NCBI GenBank assembly: GCA_934462945.1
Contig: CAKSJF010000063.1
Span: 1-13,501 of the forward strand
Length of the DNA: 13,501 nucleotides
Reading direction: 5' to 3'
Origin: an uncultured Clostridia bacterium
GTDB taxonomy: Bacteria > Bacillota > Clostridia > UBA1381
The translations under genes and the position numbers were made by a program. The notes under the pieces are model-generated. The model searched no databases, was not told where the DNA came from, and saw nothing but the letters and a program-made list of their open reading frames with translations. Below, one piece after another: positions 5,848 through 12,051 of the stretch. Numbering within the stretch: position 1 is the stretch's first letter; every line of letters begins with the position of its first letter.

Positions 5848-7714
5848 AAATCGGTTCTTTTCCTGGATCAGCCGGATTTTTTCCTGGCTTTTGAATTGCT
5901 ATGACAACAGCGTGATTGAAAAGGGAATTGCAGGATTTTGCGGATTTTTTGCAAAAAGAGCAAAAAAGAGTGTGATTCTGTCCTTTTTCCGGGAACGGTA
6001 TATGGATGGCAGATGGAGTGAAACCAGTGTGGCGGTGAAAGGTCTGACTGCACCCATGCGCAGTATCCGGAACCGCTATCGGAAAAACCAAACGCAGACA
6101 GAGAGAAAAAAGACGGAAAGTCTGATTCTTTCGATGATTCGGAATGCGGCACGCGTTCCGCTGCGGGAATACGGAATTTTAATTCTGGCATTTGCAATCG
6201 GCTCTGCTGTCGGGTTGATTTTCCCGGCTGCAAGATCGGCAATCAATCTGACCGTCATTTTTGCACTGCTTCTTTTCGGGGCGGTTTTATGCCTGATCAA
6301 AATGCCCCTCCTGGCATTCGGAGAGAGCAGCAAAATCGTAGGCTTGGTACACAAAATCATCTTCTATTATGACGCGATTCCTGCCTATGATCATAAGGTC
6401 TACCATTTGACAAGACTCTGGCTGTTTGCCGGTGTGACGTTTGTTTTGGGAGCAGCCGGCGGTCTGATCGGCGCGGCGCTGATGACCGGAGTTTTGATTG
6501 CGGTGCTGTTTGTTTTCATGATTTTATGGAAAACAGAGGTGGGCGTGTTTCTCTTTGTTCCGCTTTCCGGCATTCTTCCGACTATGGCATCGGTCGGACT
6601 GGTGGGTGTGACGATTGTTTCCTTCTTTCTGCACCTTCGTTTCAGCGCAAAAACGGAATACCGGAAAACCCCGTTTTTCCTGTGGATTGCTGGATTTTTA
6701 GCGGCGGCATGCTATGCGGCAGTGACCAGTGTAACGCTTCTAAGCAGTCTGAAAATTTTAATGGTTTATGTGGTCTTTACGCTCTCCTTTATGGTGATCG
6801 TGAACACCGTCAAAACGCGTGGACAATGGACGGCGCTGCTGATCCTGTTGGTATTTGCATCTGTTTTGGTTTCGGGGTACGGTATCTGGCAGAATTTCTT
6901 TTTGCAGGACACCACATCAAGCTGGGTAGACGCGTCTATGTTTGAGGATATTAAGACAAGAGTGTATGCCACATTGGATAATCCGAATGTGTTAGGACAG
7001 TATTTCATTTTGATGATTCCGCTTGCCTTTACACTTCTGGTCAAAACAAAATCGGCAGGACAGAAGCTTTTATATCTTGTCGGAAACGGCATGATGTTTG
7101 CCTGTCTGATGTACACCTGGTCGCGCGGGGCATGGGTCGGTGTTGTGCTTGGAATCGGATTTTTCCTGATTTTAAAGGACAGACGGTGGATTGCTCTTTG
7201 CATTGCCGGGTTGCTGTTAATGCCGTCCGTTTTGCCGGCAAGTGTACTTTCCCGGTTAACCAGTATCGGAAATGTACAGGATTCCTCCACGGCATACCGG
7301 GTATCGGTCTGGATTGGTTCAATACGGCTGATCCGGGAATACTGGCTTTCCGGAATCGGACTTGGTTCAGACGCATTTTTGCGCGTTTATCCGCATTATG
7401 CTCTGGGCGGCGCGGATTTCGCATTGCATTCTCATAACTTCTATCTGCAATGGATTGTGGATATGGGTATTTTCGGACTGTTCCTCTATGCCGGTATCAT
7501 CACAACCTGTTTTACAGAAATTTACCGGGTTCGGGAGAAAAATACGCTGATTCGGAATGTGTCCCTGGCAATGGGCGGTGCGATGATCGGATACCTGTTC
7601 CAGGGCATGGCGGAAAATCTTTGGTATAACTATCGGATGATTTTAATTTTCTGGATTTATATGGCGCTTTTAGAGAGCGCCGCTTGGATTTCAGAAAAGA
7701 AAGGGGAAGTGTGA
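5840..7714 (+). CDS. O-antigen ligase/polymerase (WaaL/Wzy-like) membrane protein
   Basis: 624-residue multi-spanning protein with about 12 hydrophobic segments after a largely hydrophilic, basic N-terminal region of about 108 residues. Members polymerise or ligate lipid-linked glycan units on the outer face of the membrane. Seen: TLDNPNVLGQYFILMIPLA (about residues 378-396), YTWSRGAWVG (425-434), the extracytoplasmic loop with STAYRVSVW containing Arg487, and LHSHNFYLQWIVDMGIFG (529-546), whose His/Asn pattern is typical of the O-antigen ligase domain. The N-terminal extension has aromatic, amphipathic-looking stretches (residues 6-18 and 45-50) and may lie along the membrane. ATG has AGGAGG 9 nt upstream and overlaps the murJ stop by 8 nt. 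The stop overlaps the next ATG by one base (TGATG). Polymerase versus ligase activity cannot be decided from sequence. Confidence 0.87.
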   Translation: MTENRFFSWISRIFSWLLNCYDNSVIEKGIAGFCGFFAKRAKKSVILSFFRERYMDGRWSETSVAVKGLTAPMRSIRNRYRKNQTQTERKKTESLILSMIRNAARVPLREYGILILAFAIGSAVGLIFPAARSAINLTVIFALLLFGAVLCLIKMPLLAFGESSKIVGLVHKIIFYYDAIPAYDHKVYHLTRLWLFAGVTFVLGAAGGLIGAALMTGVLIAVLFVFMILWKTEVGVFLFVPLSGILPTMASVGLVGVTIVSFFLHLRFSAKTEYRKTPFFLWIAGFLAAACYAAVTSVTLLSSLKILMVYVVFTLSFMVIVNTVKTRGQWTALLILLVFASVLVSGYGIWQNFFLQDTTSSWVDASMFEDIKTRVYATLDNPNVLGQYFILMIPLAFTLLVKTKSAGQKLLYLVGNGMMFACLMYTWSRGAWVGVVLGIGFFLILKDRRWIALCIAGLLLMPSVLPASVLSRLTSIGNVQDSSTAYRVSVWIGSIRLIREYWLSGIGLGSDAFLRVYPHYALGGADFALHSHNFYLQWIVDMGIFGLFLYAGIITTCFTEIYRVREKNTLIRNVSLAMGGAMIGYLFQGMAENLWYNYRMILIFWIYMALLESAAWISEKKGEV

Positions 7715-8835
7715 TGATCAGAATTATGCAGGTGCTGACCGACACGAACGTCGGCGGCGCAGGAATCTGGCTTTTGAATTATCTGAAAACCTATTGCCGG
7801 GAACGGTTTGAAATGGTGGTGGTTTTACCGGCTGGCTCGGCATTAATTCCGATGGCGGAGGAAACCGGCGTCCGGGTGGTGACGGCAGAAAAGATTGCAG
7901 ATCAGTCCTTTTCTGTTCCGGGAATCCGGGAATTGAGGGAAATTATGATCCGGGAAGAACCGGACGTGGTGCATACGCATGCAAGTCTTTCTGCAAGAAT
8001 TGCCGCAAGACTGGAAAAAATTCCGGTGGTGAATACCCGGCATTGCTTAGAACCGCCGAAGAAACATTTGAAACGTTTTGTGTATCAGTTTTTAAATAAT
8101 GCGCTAAGCGACCGGGTGATTGCGGTTTCAGAGGCAGTGATGGAGAATCTCTTGCAGGATGGAATCAAGGCGGACAAGCTCCGGATTGTTTATAACGGAA
8201 TTACTCCGCTCCGGGAATATTCGCCGCAGGATCGAAGATTATTGCGCCGGGAGCATAATATTTCGGATAAGGCAACAGTGGTCGGGATTGTGGCAAGGTT
8301 AGAGCCGGTCAAAAATCATGCGATGTTTTTAGAGGCGGCAAAGTTTGTTGCAACGGCATGCCCGGACGCACTCTTTATGATTGTGGGAGACGGAAGTCTC
8401 CGGCAGGAGTTAGAAAAACAGGCAGAGCCGCTCGGGGAACGTGTTCTCTTTACCGGCTATCTTCCGGATGTCACCGACGCGGTCAACATGATGGATATTT
8501 TGACGCTGACCTCGGAGCACGAGGCTTTGAGTATTTCGCTGATTGAGGGCATGAGCATCGGAAAACCGGCAGTTGCCACAAAATCCGGCGGTCCGTCCGA
8601 GGTGATTGAGCAGGGAATCAGCGGCATTTTGGTAGACCCGAATGATGCGGTTGGCTTTTCTATGGCGGTGATCCGGTTGATTCAGAATCCGCTGGCACAG
8701 AAGCAATTCGGCGATTATGGAAGAAAAATTGTGAAAGAAAAATTTATGGCGTCAGAAATGGCGAAAAAGGTTGAAAAAATCTATGACGAACTGGCAGAGG
8801 ATGTCGGGGAAGCGACGGAAGGAGAATCCAGATGA
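7714..8835 (+). CDS. Glycosyltransferase family 4 protein
   Basis: 373-residue predicted cytosolic GT-B enzyme. Seen: N-terminal VLTDTNVGGAGIWLLNYL (residues 7-24), VVHTHASLSARIAA (85-98), AVSEAVMENL (137-146), VYNGI (159-163), GIVARLEPVKNH (191-202) with the Arg/Lys pair that contacts donor phosphates in the family, FMIVGDGSLR (221-230), and TSEHEALSISLIEGMSIGKPAVAT (266-289) with an intact EX7E pair, Glu270 and Glu278. This GT4 is conventional, unlike the first enzyme of the operon. Start chosen at ATG 7714, coupled to the upstream stop as TGATG, with AAAGGGGA about 7 nt upstream. An in-frame ATG at 7684 lies deep in the previous gene and lacks a site. The 3' end overlaps the DUF4330 gene by 4 nt (ATGA). 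It probably adds a sugar to the same surface glycan; donor unknown. Confidence 0.9.
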   Translation: MIRIMQVLTDTNVGGAGIWLLNYLKTYCRERFEMVVVLPAGSALIPMAEETGVRVVTAEKIADQSFSVPGIRELREIMIREEPDVVHTHASLSARIAARLEKIPVVNTRHCLEPPKKHLKRFVYQFLNNALSDRVIAVSEAVMENLLQDGIKADKLRIVYNGITPLREYSPQDRRLLRREHNISDKATVVGIVARLEPVKNHAMFLEAAKFVATACPDALFMIVGDGSLRQELEKQAEPLGERVLFTGYLPDVTDAVNMMDILTLTSEHEALSISLIEGMSIGKPAVATKSGGPSEVIEQGISGILVDPNDAVGFSMAVIRLIQNPLAQKQFGDYGRKIVKEKFMASEMAKKVEKIYDELAEDVGEATEGESR

Positions 8836-9257
8836 AGAAGAAACTGAATGTGATCGACATACTGATTATTTTGTTCCTGGCAGCTGTGATTGCGGCAGGA
8901 ATGCTGTATGCCCGTAAAATCAGCAAGCCGGCAGAGGAAGGTACAAAAACAATTGTACTGGAGGTAACGGAGAAAAGAGAGGGATTCCTTTCTGTGATGC
9001 AGGAGGGCGATCAGCTTTGGGACGGCACACAGAAAAAGGAATTTGGTATTTTAAAAAGCGTAGAATCGCGACCGGCAAGAAAGGATGTCTTTTCGCAAAA
9101 GGACGGCACAATCCGGAATGTGGAGGTGCCGGAGCGCTACGACATTTATCTGACGGTGGAAGTGCCGGAGAGTGAAAAGGTGAATGTCGGAAAGGGATTG
9201 TGGCTGGAGAGTCAGCGGTATAAGTGCAGCGGATATGTATTGGAGGTGTCGGAATGA
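8832..9257 (+). CDS. DUF4330-like single-pass membrane protein, copy 1
   Basis: 141-residue protein with a short basic start, a transmembrane helix at about residues 7-26 (NVIDILIILFLAAVIAAGML) and a predicted extracytoplasmic domain. The NVIDILIIL start of the helix and the later ILKSVESRP...ERYDIYLTVEVP pattern match what I recall of DUF4330, a family without known function. The paralogue encoded next shares the same plan. The ATG has AAGGAG 7 nt upstream and overlaps the glycosyltransferase stop by 4 nt, so translation is probably coupled to the glycan enzymes. I infer an accessory role in export, chain-length control or assembly of the surface glycan, based only on context. No catalytic motif is visible. 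Confidence 0.82.
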   Translation: MKKKLNVIDILIILFLAAVIAAGMLYARKISKPAEEGTKTIVLEVTEKREGFLSVMQEGDQLWDGTQKKEFGILKSVESRPARKDVFSQKDGTIRNVEVPERYDIYLTVEVPESEKVNVGKGLWLESQRYKCSGYVLEVSE

Positions 9258-9748
9258 AAGTGATCGATGAAAAGGGCAGACTGTTTGGAAAACTGAATCT
9301 GATTGATTTGCTTGTTATTTTGCTGATTGTGTTTGCAGCAGTAGCGGCAGCGTCCAAAATGCATAAGACAAAAAGCATGGATACCGCAGACGCAACGATT
9401 CGGTATACCCTATGTGTCCGAAAGGTGCGGCAGCAGTCGGTTGAAGCAATTGAGAGAAACAAGGAAGAGCTTGTGGATGCAGAAAAGGGAGAGGCGCTTG
9501 GCAACATTGTAGCAATTGAACAGCGACCGGCAGAGGAGCTGGTGCAGACGGAGGATGGGAGCTTTGTACTTTCCGAATATCCGGACAAGTACGATCTTTA
9601 TATCACACTGGAAACTCCCGGAAGAATGAACGAAAAGGGAATCTACGCACAATCCGGCAAAAAAATTCTCTATGGAGATACCATCGGTATCGACAACGGC
9701 TATGCGCAGACGTTTGGAGAAGTAGAACAGGTAGAAATACTGCAATAG
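9254..9748 (+). CDS. DUF4330-like single-pass membrane protein, copy 2
   Basis: 164-residue protein with a transmembrane helix at about residues 15-35 (LNLIDLLVILLIVFAAVAAAS) after a short cytosolic segment (MKVIDEKGRLFGK), then a predicted extracytoplasmic domain. It shares with copy 1 the helix start LN(V/L)ID(I/L)L, the QRP or SRP turn, and the segment ending in (R/K)YD(I/L)Y(L/I)T(V/L)E. The two therefore look like a diverged tandem duplication. Start chosen at ATG 9254, which overlaps the copy 1 stop by 4 nt and has GGAGG 7 nt upstream. An in-frame ATG at 9224 would add ten residues and lacks a good site. Last gene of the operon; a strong hairpin follows immediately. Function unknown; the pair may form a heteromer, which is inference. 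Confidence 0.82.
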   Translation: MKVIDEKGRLFGKLNLIDLLVILLIVFAAVAAASKMHKTKSMDTADATIRYTLCVRKVRQQSVEAIERNKEELVDAEKGEALGNIVAIEQRPAEELVQTEDGSFVLSEYPDKYDLYITLETPGRMNEKGIYAQSGKKILYGDTIGIDNGYAQTFGEVEQVEILQ

Positions 9749-9851
9749 GGGATGTCAAAAAAGGCAAAGACACGCGCAAACGCGCCGCTCGGAGTACGCC
9801 GGTACGCCGCAGGGCGCGTTTGCAGCGTTCTGCACTCTTTTTTTACATCCC
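9749..9851. terminator. Large bidirectional intrinsic terminator between convergent genes
   Basis: The core is an exact inverted repeat: GCAAACGCGCC at 9776-9786 against GGCGCGTTTGC at 9813-9823, with a GC-rich 26-nt loop containing a tandem GTACGCCG octamer (9794-9809). The stem extends outward with bulges (for example 9772-9775 with 9825-9828, 9768-9770 with 9829-9831). The outermost segments pair again: GGGATGT at 9749-9755 with ACATCCC at 9845-9851, and an A-run (9757-9762) with a T-run (9838-9843). The hairpin is followed by a T-run on the plus strand (9838-9844) and on the minus strand (complement of 9757-9762). It starts one base after the DUF4330 stop and ends 3 nt before the end of the hydrolase gene on the opposite strand, so it can serve both. 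Confidence 0.85.
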
Positions 9852-9854
9852 TTT

Positions 9855-10664
9855 TTAAAGATAGAATTTGTGATTTCCGATGGTTGTATAGTAGGAACGG
9901 TTTTGGGAAATCCAGGAGCTTGTGGCGATCTTGTCGTTAAAAAAGTATAGACATTCTCCGACCGGTGACGCGCCGTAGAGCGCCTCCTTTGCAGCAAGCA
10001 CACAGCTTGATAATGGAATGTTATAGATTGCTCCGTTTGCCGTGGGGGTAAACTGTACCCCGTACTTCCGGTCAAAAATCACATCATAAACACTGTTCGG
10101 AAAATCACTGCTCTGCACACGGTTTAAAATCACATTTGCAACGGCGATTTTTCCGGTGTGTTCCTCGCCCTGTGCCTCGGCATGTACAATTTTGGATAGC
10201 CAGTCTAAATCGTCGTCGGAGTAGCTGCGGTCAATGCAGTTCTCCGGGACGGTAATGTCCGGATGCGTTAGGAGGACGCTTTTTTTTGTGTTGTCCCAGG
10301 AAACCTCCGCACCAAAAAGCTCTGCAATGCTCCGGATTGGAAGATAGGTTCTTCCGTCTGCAATCCAGGCGGCATTGGTAAGGGGGTATGCCTTTTCGTT
10401 GACTGTCGCAGTCGTTTTTCCAACCGGGATTTTTGCAGACAATCCGGGCTTTTCTAAAAGGACGTTTTTTCCGTCCCAGTCCACCTGGCAGGAAAATGCC
10501 TGACTGATAAAGCGTACCGGCGCATACACCCTGCCATCCGACAAGATGATTTTTGTATCGTGGAAAAGCCGCTCGCCGTTCAGCTTGATGTCCACCGGCG
10601 CCTCCGATGCAAAAGCAACTGCCGGAAAAAGTGTAAATAGAATGATCAGAATTATTTTTTTCAT
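9855..10664 (-). CDS. Secreted cell wall hydrolase: copper-amine-oxidase-like N-terminal domain plus SleB/CwlJ-type catalytic domain
   Basis: 269-residue protein with a signal peptide (MKKIILIILFTLFPAVAFA, probable cut before Ser20). Residues about 24-135 form a copper-amine-oxidase N-terminal-like domain made of two similar units: VYAPVRFISQAFSCQVDWD and TYLPIRSIAELFGAEVSWD. Residues about 150-269 match the SleB/CwlJ hydrolase domain (Pfam Hydrolase_2): DLDWLSKIVHAEAQGE, IAVANVILNRVQS, SVYDVIFDRKYGVQFTP, and a final region with YFFND and NHKFY. Glu163 in HAEAQGE is the likely catalytic acid. SleB acts as a lytic transglycosylase on spore cortex; whether this protein acts on cortex or vegetative wall is unknown. 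ATG 10664 has GAGG 8 nt upstream; an in-frame GTG at 10673 overlaps that site and is less likely. It is convergent with the glycan operon and shares its terminator. Confidence 0.88.
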   Translation of the reverse strand: MKKIILIILFTLFPAVAFASEAPVDIKLNGERLFHDTKIILSDGRVYAPVRFISQAFSCQVDWDGKNVLLEKPGLSAKIPVGKTTATVNEKAYPLTNAAWIADGRTYLPIRSIAELFGAEVSWDNTKKSVLLTHPDITVPENCIDRSYSDDDLDWLSKIVHAEAQGEEHTGKIAVANVILNRVQSSDFPNSVYDVIFDRKYGVQFTPTANGAIYNIPLSSCVLAAKEALYGASPVGECLYFFNDKIATSSWISQNRSYYTTIGNHKFYL

Positions 10665-10702
10665 GATGTTCACCTCAGAAATTAATTCCGACTTGCTCTT
10701 TT

Positions 10703-10731
10703 ATTTTAACATATCTGCAAAACATAGACAA
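10703..10731 (-). promoter_or_regulatory. Sigma-A-like promoter of the cell wall hydrolase gene
   Basis: On the minus strand, TTGTCT (10731-10726), a 17-bp spacer and TAAAAT (10708-10703). Predicted transcription start is near 10697, about 33 nt before ATG 10664. I saw no clear sporulation sigma-G or sigma-E type promoter, although such weak consensus sites cannot be excluded by eye. Confidence 0.5.
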
Positions 10732-10753
10732 CCCACAAAATTTGGATGAGATA

Positions 10754-10782
10754 TTGCAATACCGGGAAAAATATGTTATGAT
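10754..10782 (+). promoter_or_regulatory. Sigma-A-like promoter of the RDAC-like / LysR unit
   Basis: TTGCAA at 10754-10759, a 17-bp spacer and TATGAT at 10777-10782. Predicted start near 10789 gives a leader of about 20 nt, just long enough for the GGAGG site at 10796-10800. It is back to back with the hydrolase promoter: the -35 boxes are 22 bp apart. Confidence 0.65.
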
Positions 10783-10808
10783 AGCAATAGAGATCGGAGG
10801 AATGGGCA

Positions 10809-11027
10809 ATGAGAATATTGAATTTAGATGAGGTTATAGAGCTGAAAAAGGCGCTTTTGGAGCAATTCTCGGCAGAACTGCATTTGCATGACGCATGCGG
10901 AGGGCAGAGCTTTTCTCTGAAAAATCCCAGCAGCGGTGCGCAGGAATATATTGAAAAGTATTGCAGGGAAAAGCGGATGAGAGCAATCTTTTACGAGCCG
11001 TCTGCATTTGTAGTAGAGGAGGAATAG
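10809..11027 (+). CDS. RDAC-like small protein of unknown function
   Basis: 72-residue soluble protein. Its clearest feature is HLHDACGGQSF at about residues 25-35, which I recognise as a variant of the HLRDACGGQSF segment that names a small clostridial family (RDAC family); the Arg is His here. The rest is a charged N-terminal helix (residues 7-22), a likely second helix (44-57) and a C-terminal strand-like part (59-69). Cys29 and Cys51 are the only cysteines. The ATG has GGAGGA 7 nt upstream. It is separated from the LysR-type regulator by 3 bp and the regulator's ribosome binding site lies inside its last codons, so the two are cotranscribed and probably coupled. I do not know a function. 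A role as cofactor or sensor partner of the regulator is conceivable but rests on adjacency only. Confidence 0.75.
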   Translation: MRILNLDEVIELKKALLEQFSAELHLHDACGGQSFSLKNPSSGAQEYIEKYCREKRMRAIFYEPSAFVVEEE

Positions 11028-11030
11028 GGA

Positions 11031-11957
11031 ATGACATTGCAGCAGATTCTTTATGCAATCACAATTGCGAATCTCGGTTCGATGAATAAGGCGGCGGAAT
11101 CGCTTTTTATTTCCCAACCGGCGCTCACCAGCGCCATCCGGGAATTGGAAAGCGAAGTTGGAATCACGTTGTTTGATCGGACAGGGCGGGGGGCGCATCC
11201 GACCGCAGAGGGGGAGGAGTTTTTGATTTATGCCCGTCAGCTGTATCAGCAATACGAGCTTTTAAGCCGAAAATACACCGATCCTGCAAATATCAAACGA
11301 AAATTCGGCGTTTCCTCGCAGCATTACTCTTTTGCGGTGAAAGCGTTTGTGGAGACGGTGAAACGGTTTGACACGCTGCATTATGAGTTTGCGATGCGTG
11401 AGGTGAAAACGGCGGATGTCATTCATGATGTCAGTAGCTTAAAAAGCGAAATCGGTATTTTATATATTAATGATTTTAATAAACAGATTTTCCAGAAAAT
11501 ATTCCGGGATCAGGAGCTGGAATTTCACGATCTGATCCATTGCACGGCATATGTTTATATCTGGAAAAACCATCCGTTAGCGAAAAAGGAATCCATCAGC
11601 TTTTCTGAGCTTGCGGATTATCCGTGTCTTTCGTTTGAGCAGGGAGATCAGGGGTCGTTTTATTTTTCGGAGGAAATTTTAAGCACCAACGAATATCCGC
11701 GTATGATCAAAACTGCCGACCGCTCCACCATGCTGAACCTGATGGTCGGACTAAACGGCTACACACTCTGCTCCGGTATCATCTGTGAGGAATTAAACGG
11801 CAGCGACTATATCGCTGTTCCGTTCGAGTCGGACGACCACAACCCAAATTCGACTATGCAGATCGGCTATATTGTAAAAAAGAGAAGTGTTTTGAGTAAA
11901 ATCGGAGAGGTATATATTCAGGAAGTGAAAAGGTATCTGCAAAAGCAAAAACTTTAA
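11031..11957 (+). CDS. LysR-family transcriptional regulator
   Basis: 308-residue cytosolic protein with the classical LysR plan. Residues 1-60 hold the winged helix-turn-helix: LYAITIANLGSMNKAAESLFISQPALTSAIRELESEVGITLFDR, with the conserved Ala-Ala, SQPALT and LE..(V/L)G..LF.R positions. A linker helix follows to about residue 85. Residues about 90-300 would form the two-lobed effector-binding domain; HCTAYVYIWKNHPLAKKESISFSELADYPCLSFEQG is typical of the hinge region. The effector cannot be read from sequence. ATG 11031 is preceded by GAGGAGG with a suitable spacer. LysR genes are often divergent from their targets; here the divergent neighbour is the cell wall hydrolase, with the RDAC-like gene in between, while the gene downstream is a glycosidase with its own promoter. 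Either may be a target; neither is shown. Confidence 0.92.
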   Translation: MTLQQILYAITIANLGSMNKAAESLFISQPALTSAIRELESEVGITLFDRTGRGAHPTAEGEEFLIYARQLYQQYELLSRKYTDPANIKRKFGVSSQHYSFAVKAFVETVKRFDTLHYEFAMREVKTADVIHDVSSLKSEIGILYINDFNKQIFQKIFRDQELEFHDLIHCTAYVYIWKNHPLAKKESISFSELADYPCLSFEQGDQGSFYFSEEILSTNEYPRMIKTADRSTMLNLMVGLNGYTLCSGIICEELNGSDYIAVPFESDDHNPNSTMQIGYIVKKRSVLSKIGEVYIQEVKRYLQKQKL

Positions 11958-11966
11958 CGAAAAATG

Positions 11967-11998
11967 GTGATTTTGAGCAACAAAAAAGTGATTTTGAG
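11967..11998. repeat. Two direct 11-bp repeats, 21-bp period, upstream of the glycosidase promoter
   Basis: GTGATTTTGAG occurs exactly at 11967-11977 and again at 11988-11998. Each copy is preceded by AAAA and two other bases. The start-to-start distance is 21 bp, two helical turns, and the second copy ends 2 bp before the predicted -35 (12001). This is the geometry of tandem half-sites for an activator such as an AraC/XylS-family protein; no AraC gene is in the window. The repeats start 9 bp after the LysR stop codon. Confidence 0.72.
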
Positions 11999-12000
11999 TA

Positions 12001-12029
12001 TATACATTTTTGCTTTCCTATGCTACAAT
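12001..12029 (+). promoter_or_regulatory. Extended -10 promoter of the glycosidase gene
   Basis: TACAAT at 12024-12029 is preceded by TGC, giving an extended -10. A weak -35, TATACA at 12001-12006, sits 17 bp upstream. Transcription would start near 12036, leaving a leader of only about 16 nt that carries AAAGGAGG. A weak -35 directly beside the 21-bp-spaced repeats suggests dependence on an activator (inference). Confidence 0.65.
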
Positions 12030-12051
12030 GGTGAAAAAGGAGGCGATTTGT

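Noticed and set aside
8920..9588. 222-residue open frame on the minus strand
   Set aside because: It lies antisense across both DUF4330 genes, is low-complexity (Ser/Pro/Phe-rich), crosses a gene boundary and lacks a ribosome binding site. It is a shadow of the real plus-strand genes.
9794..9809. Tandem GTACGCCG octamer as a repeat locus or integration site
   Set aside because: Only two units, inside the loop of the terminator hairpin. It is noted within that feature and is too small to support separate status.
9752..9940. 62-residue plus-strand open frame after the DUF4330 pair
   Set aside because: It runs through the terminator hairpin and into the hydrolase gene antisense. It has no independent coding signal.
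11958..12000. Terminator after the LysR gene
   Set aside because: The repeats here are direct, not inverted, and no stem with a T-run is present. Read-through into the glycosidase gene is possible.
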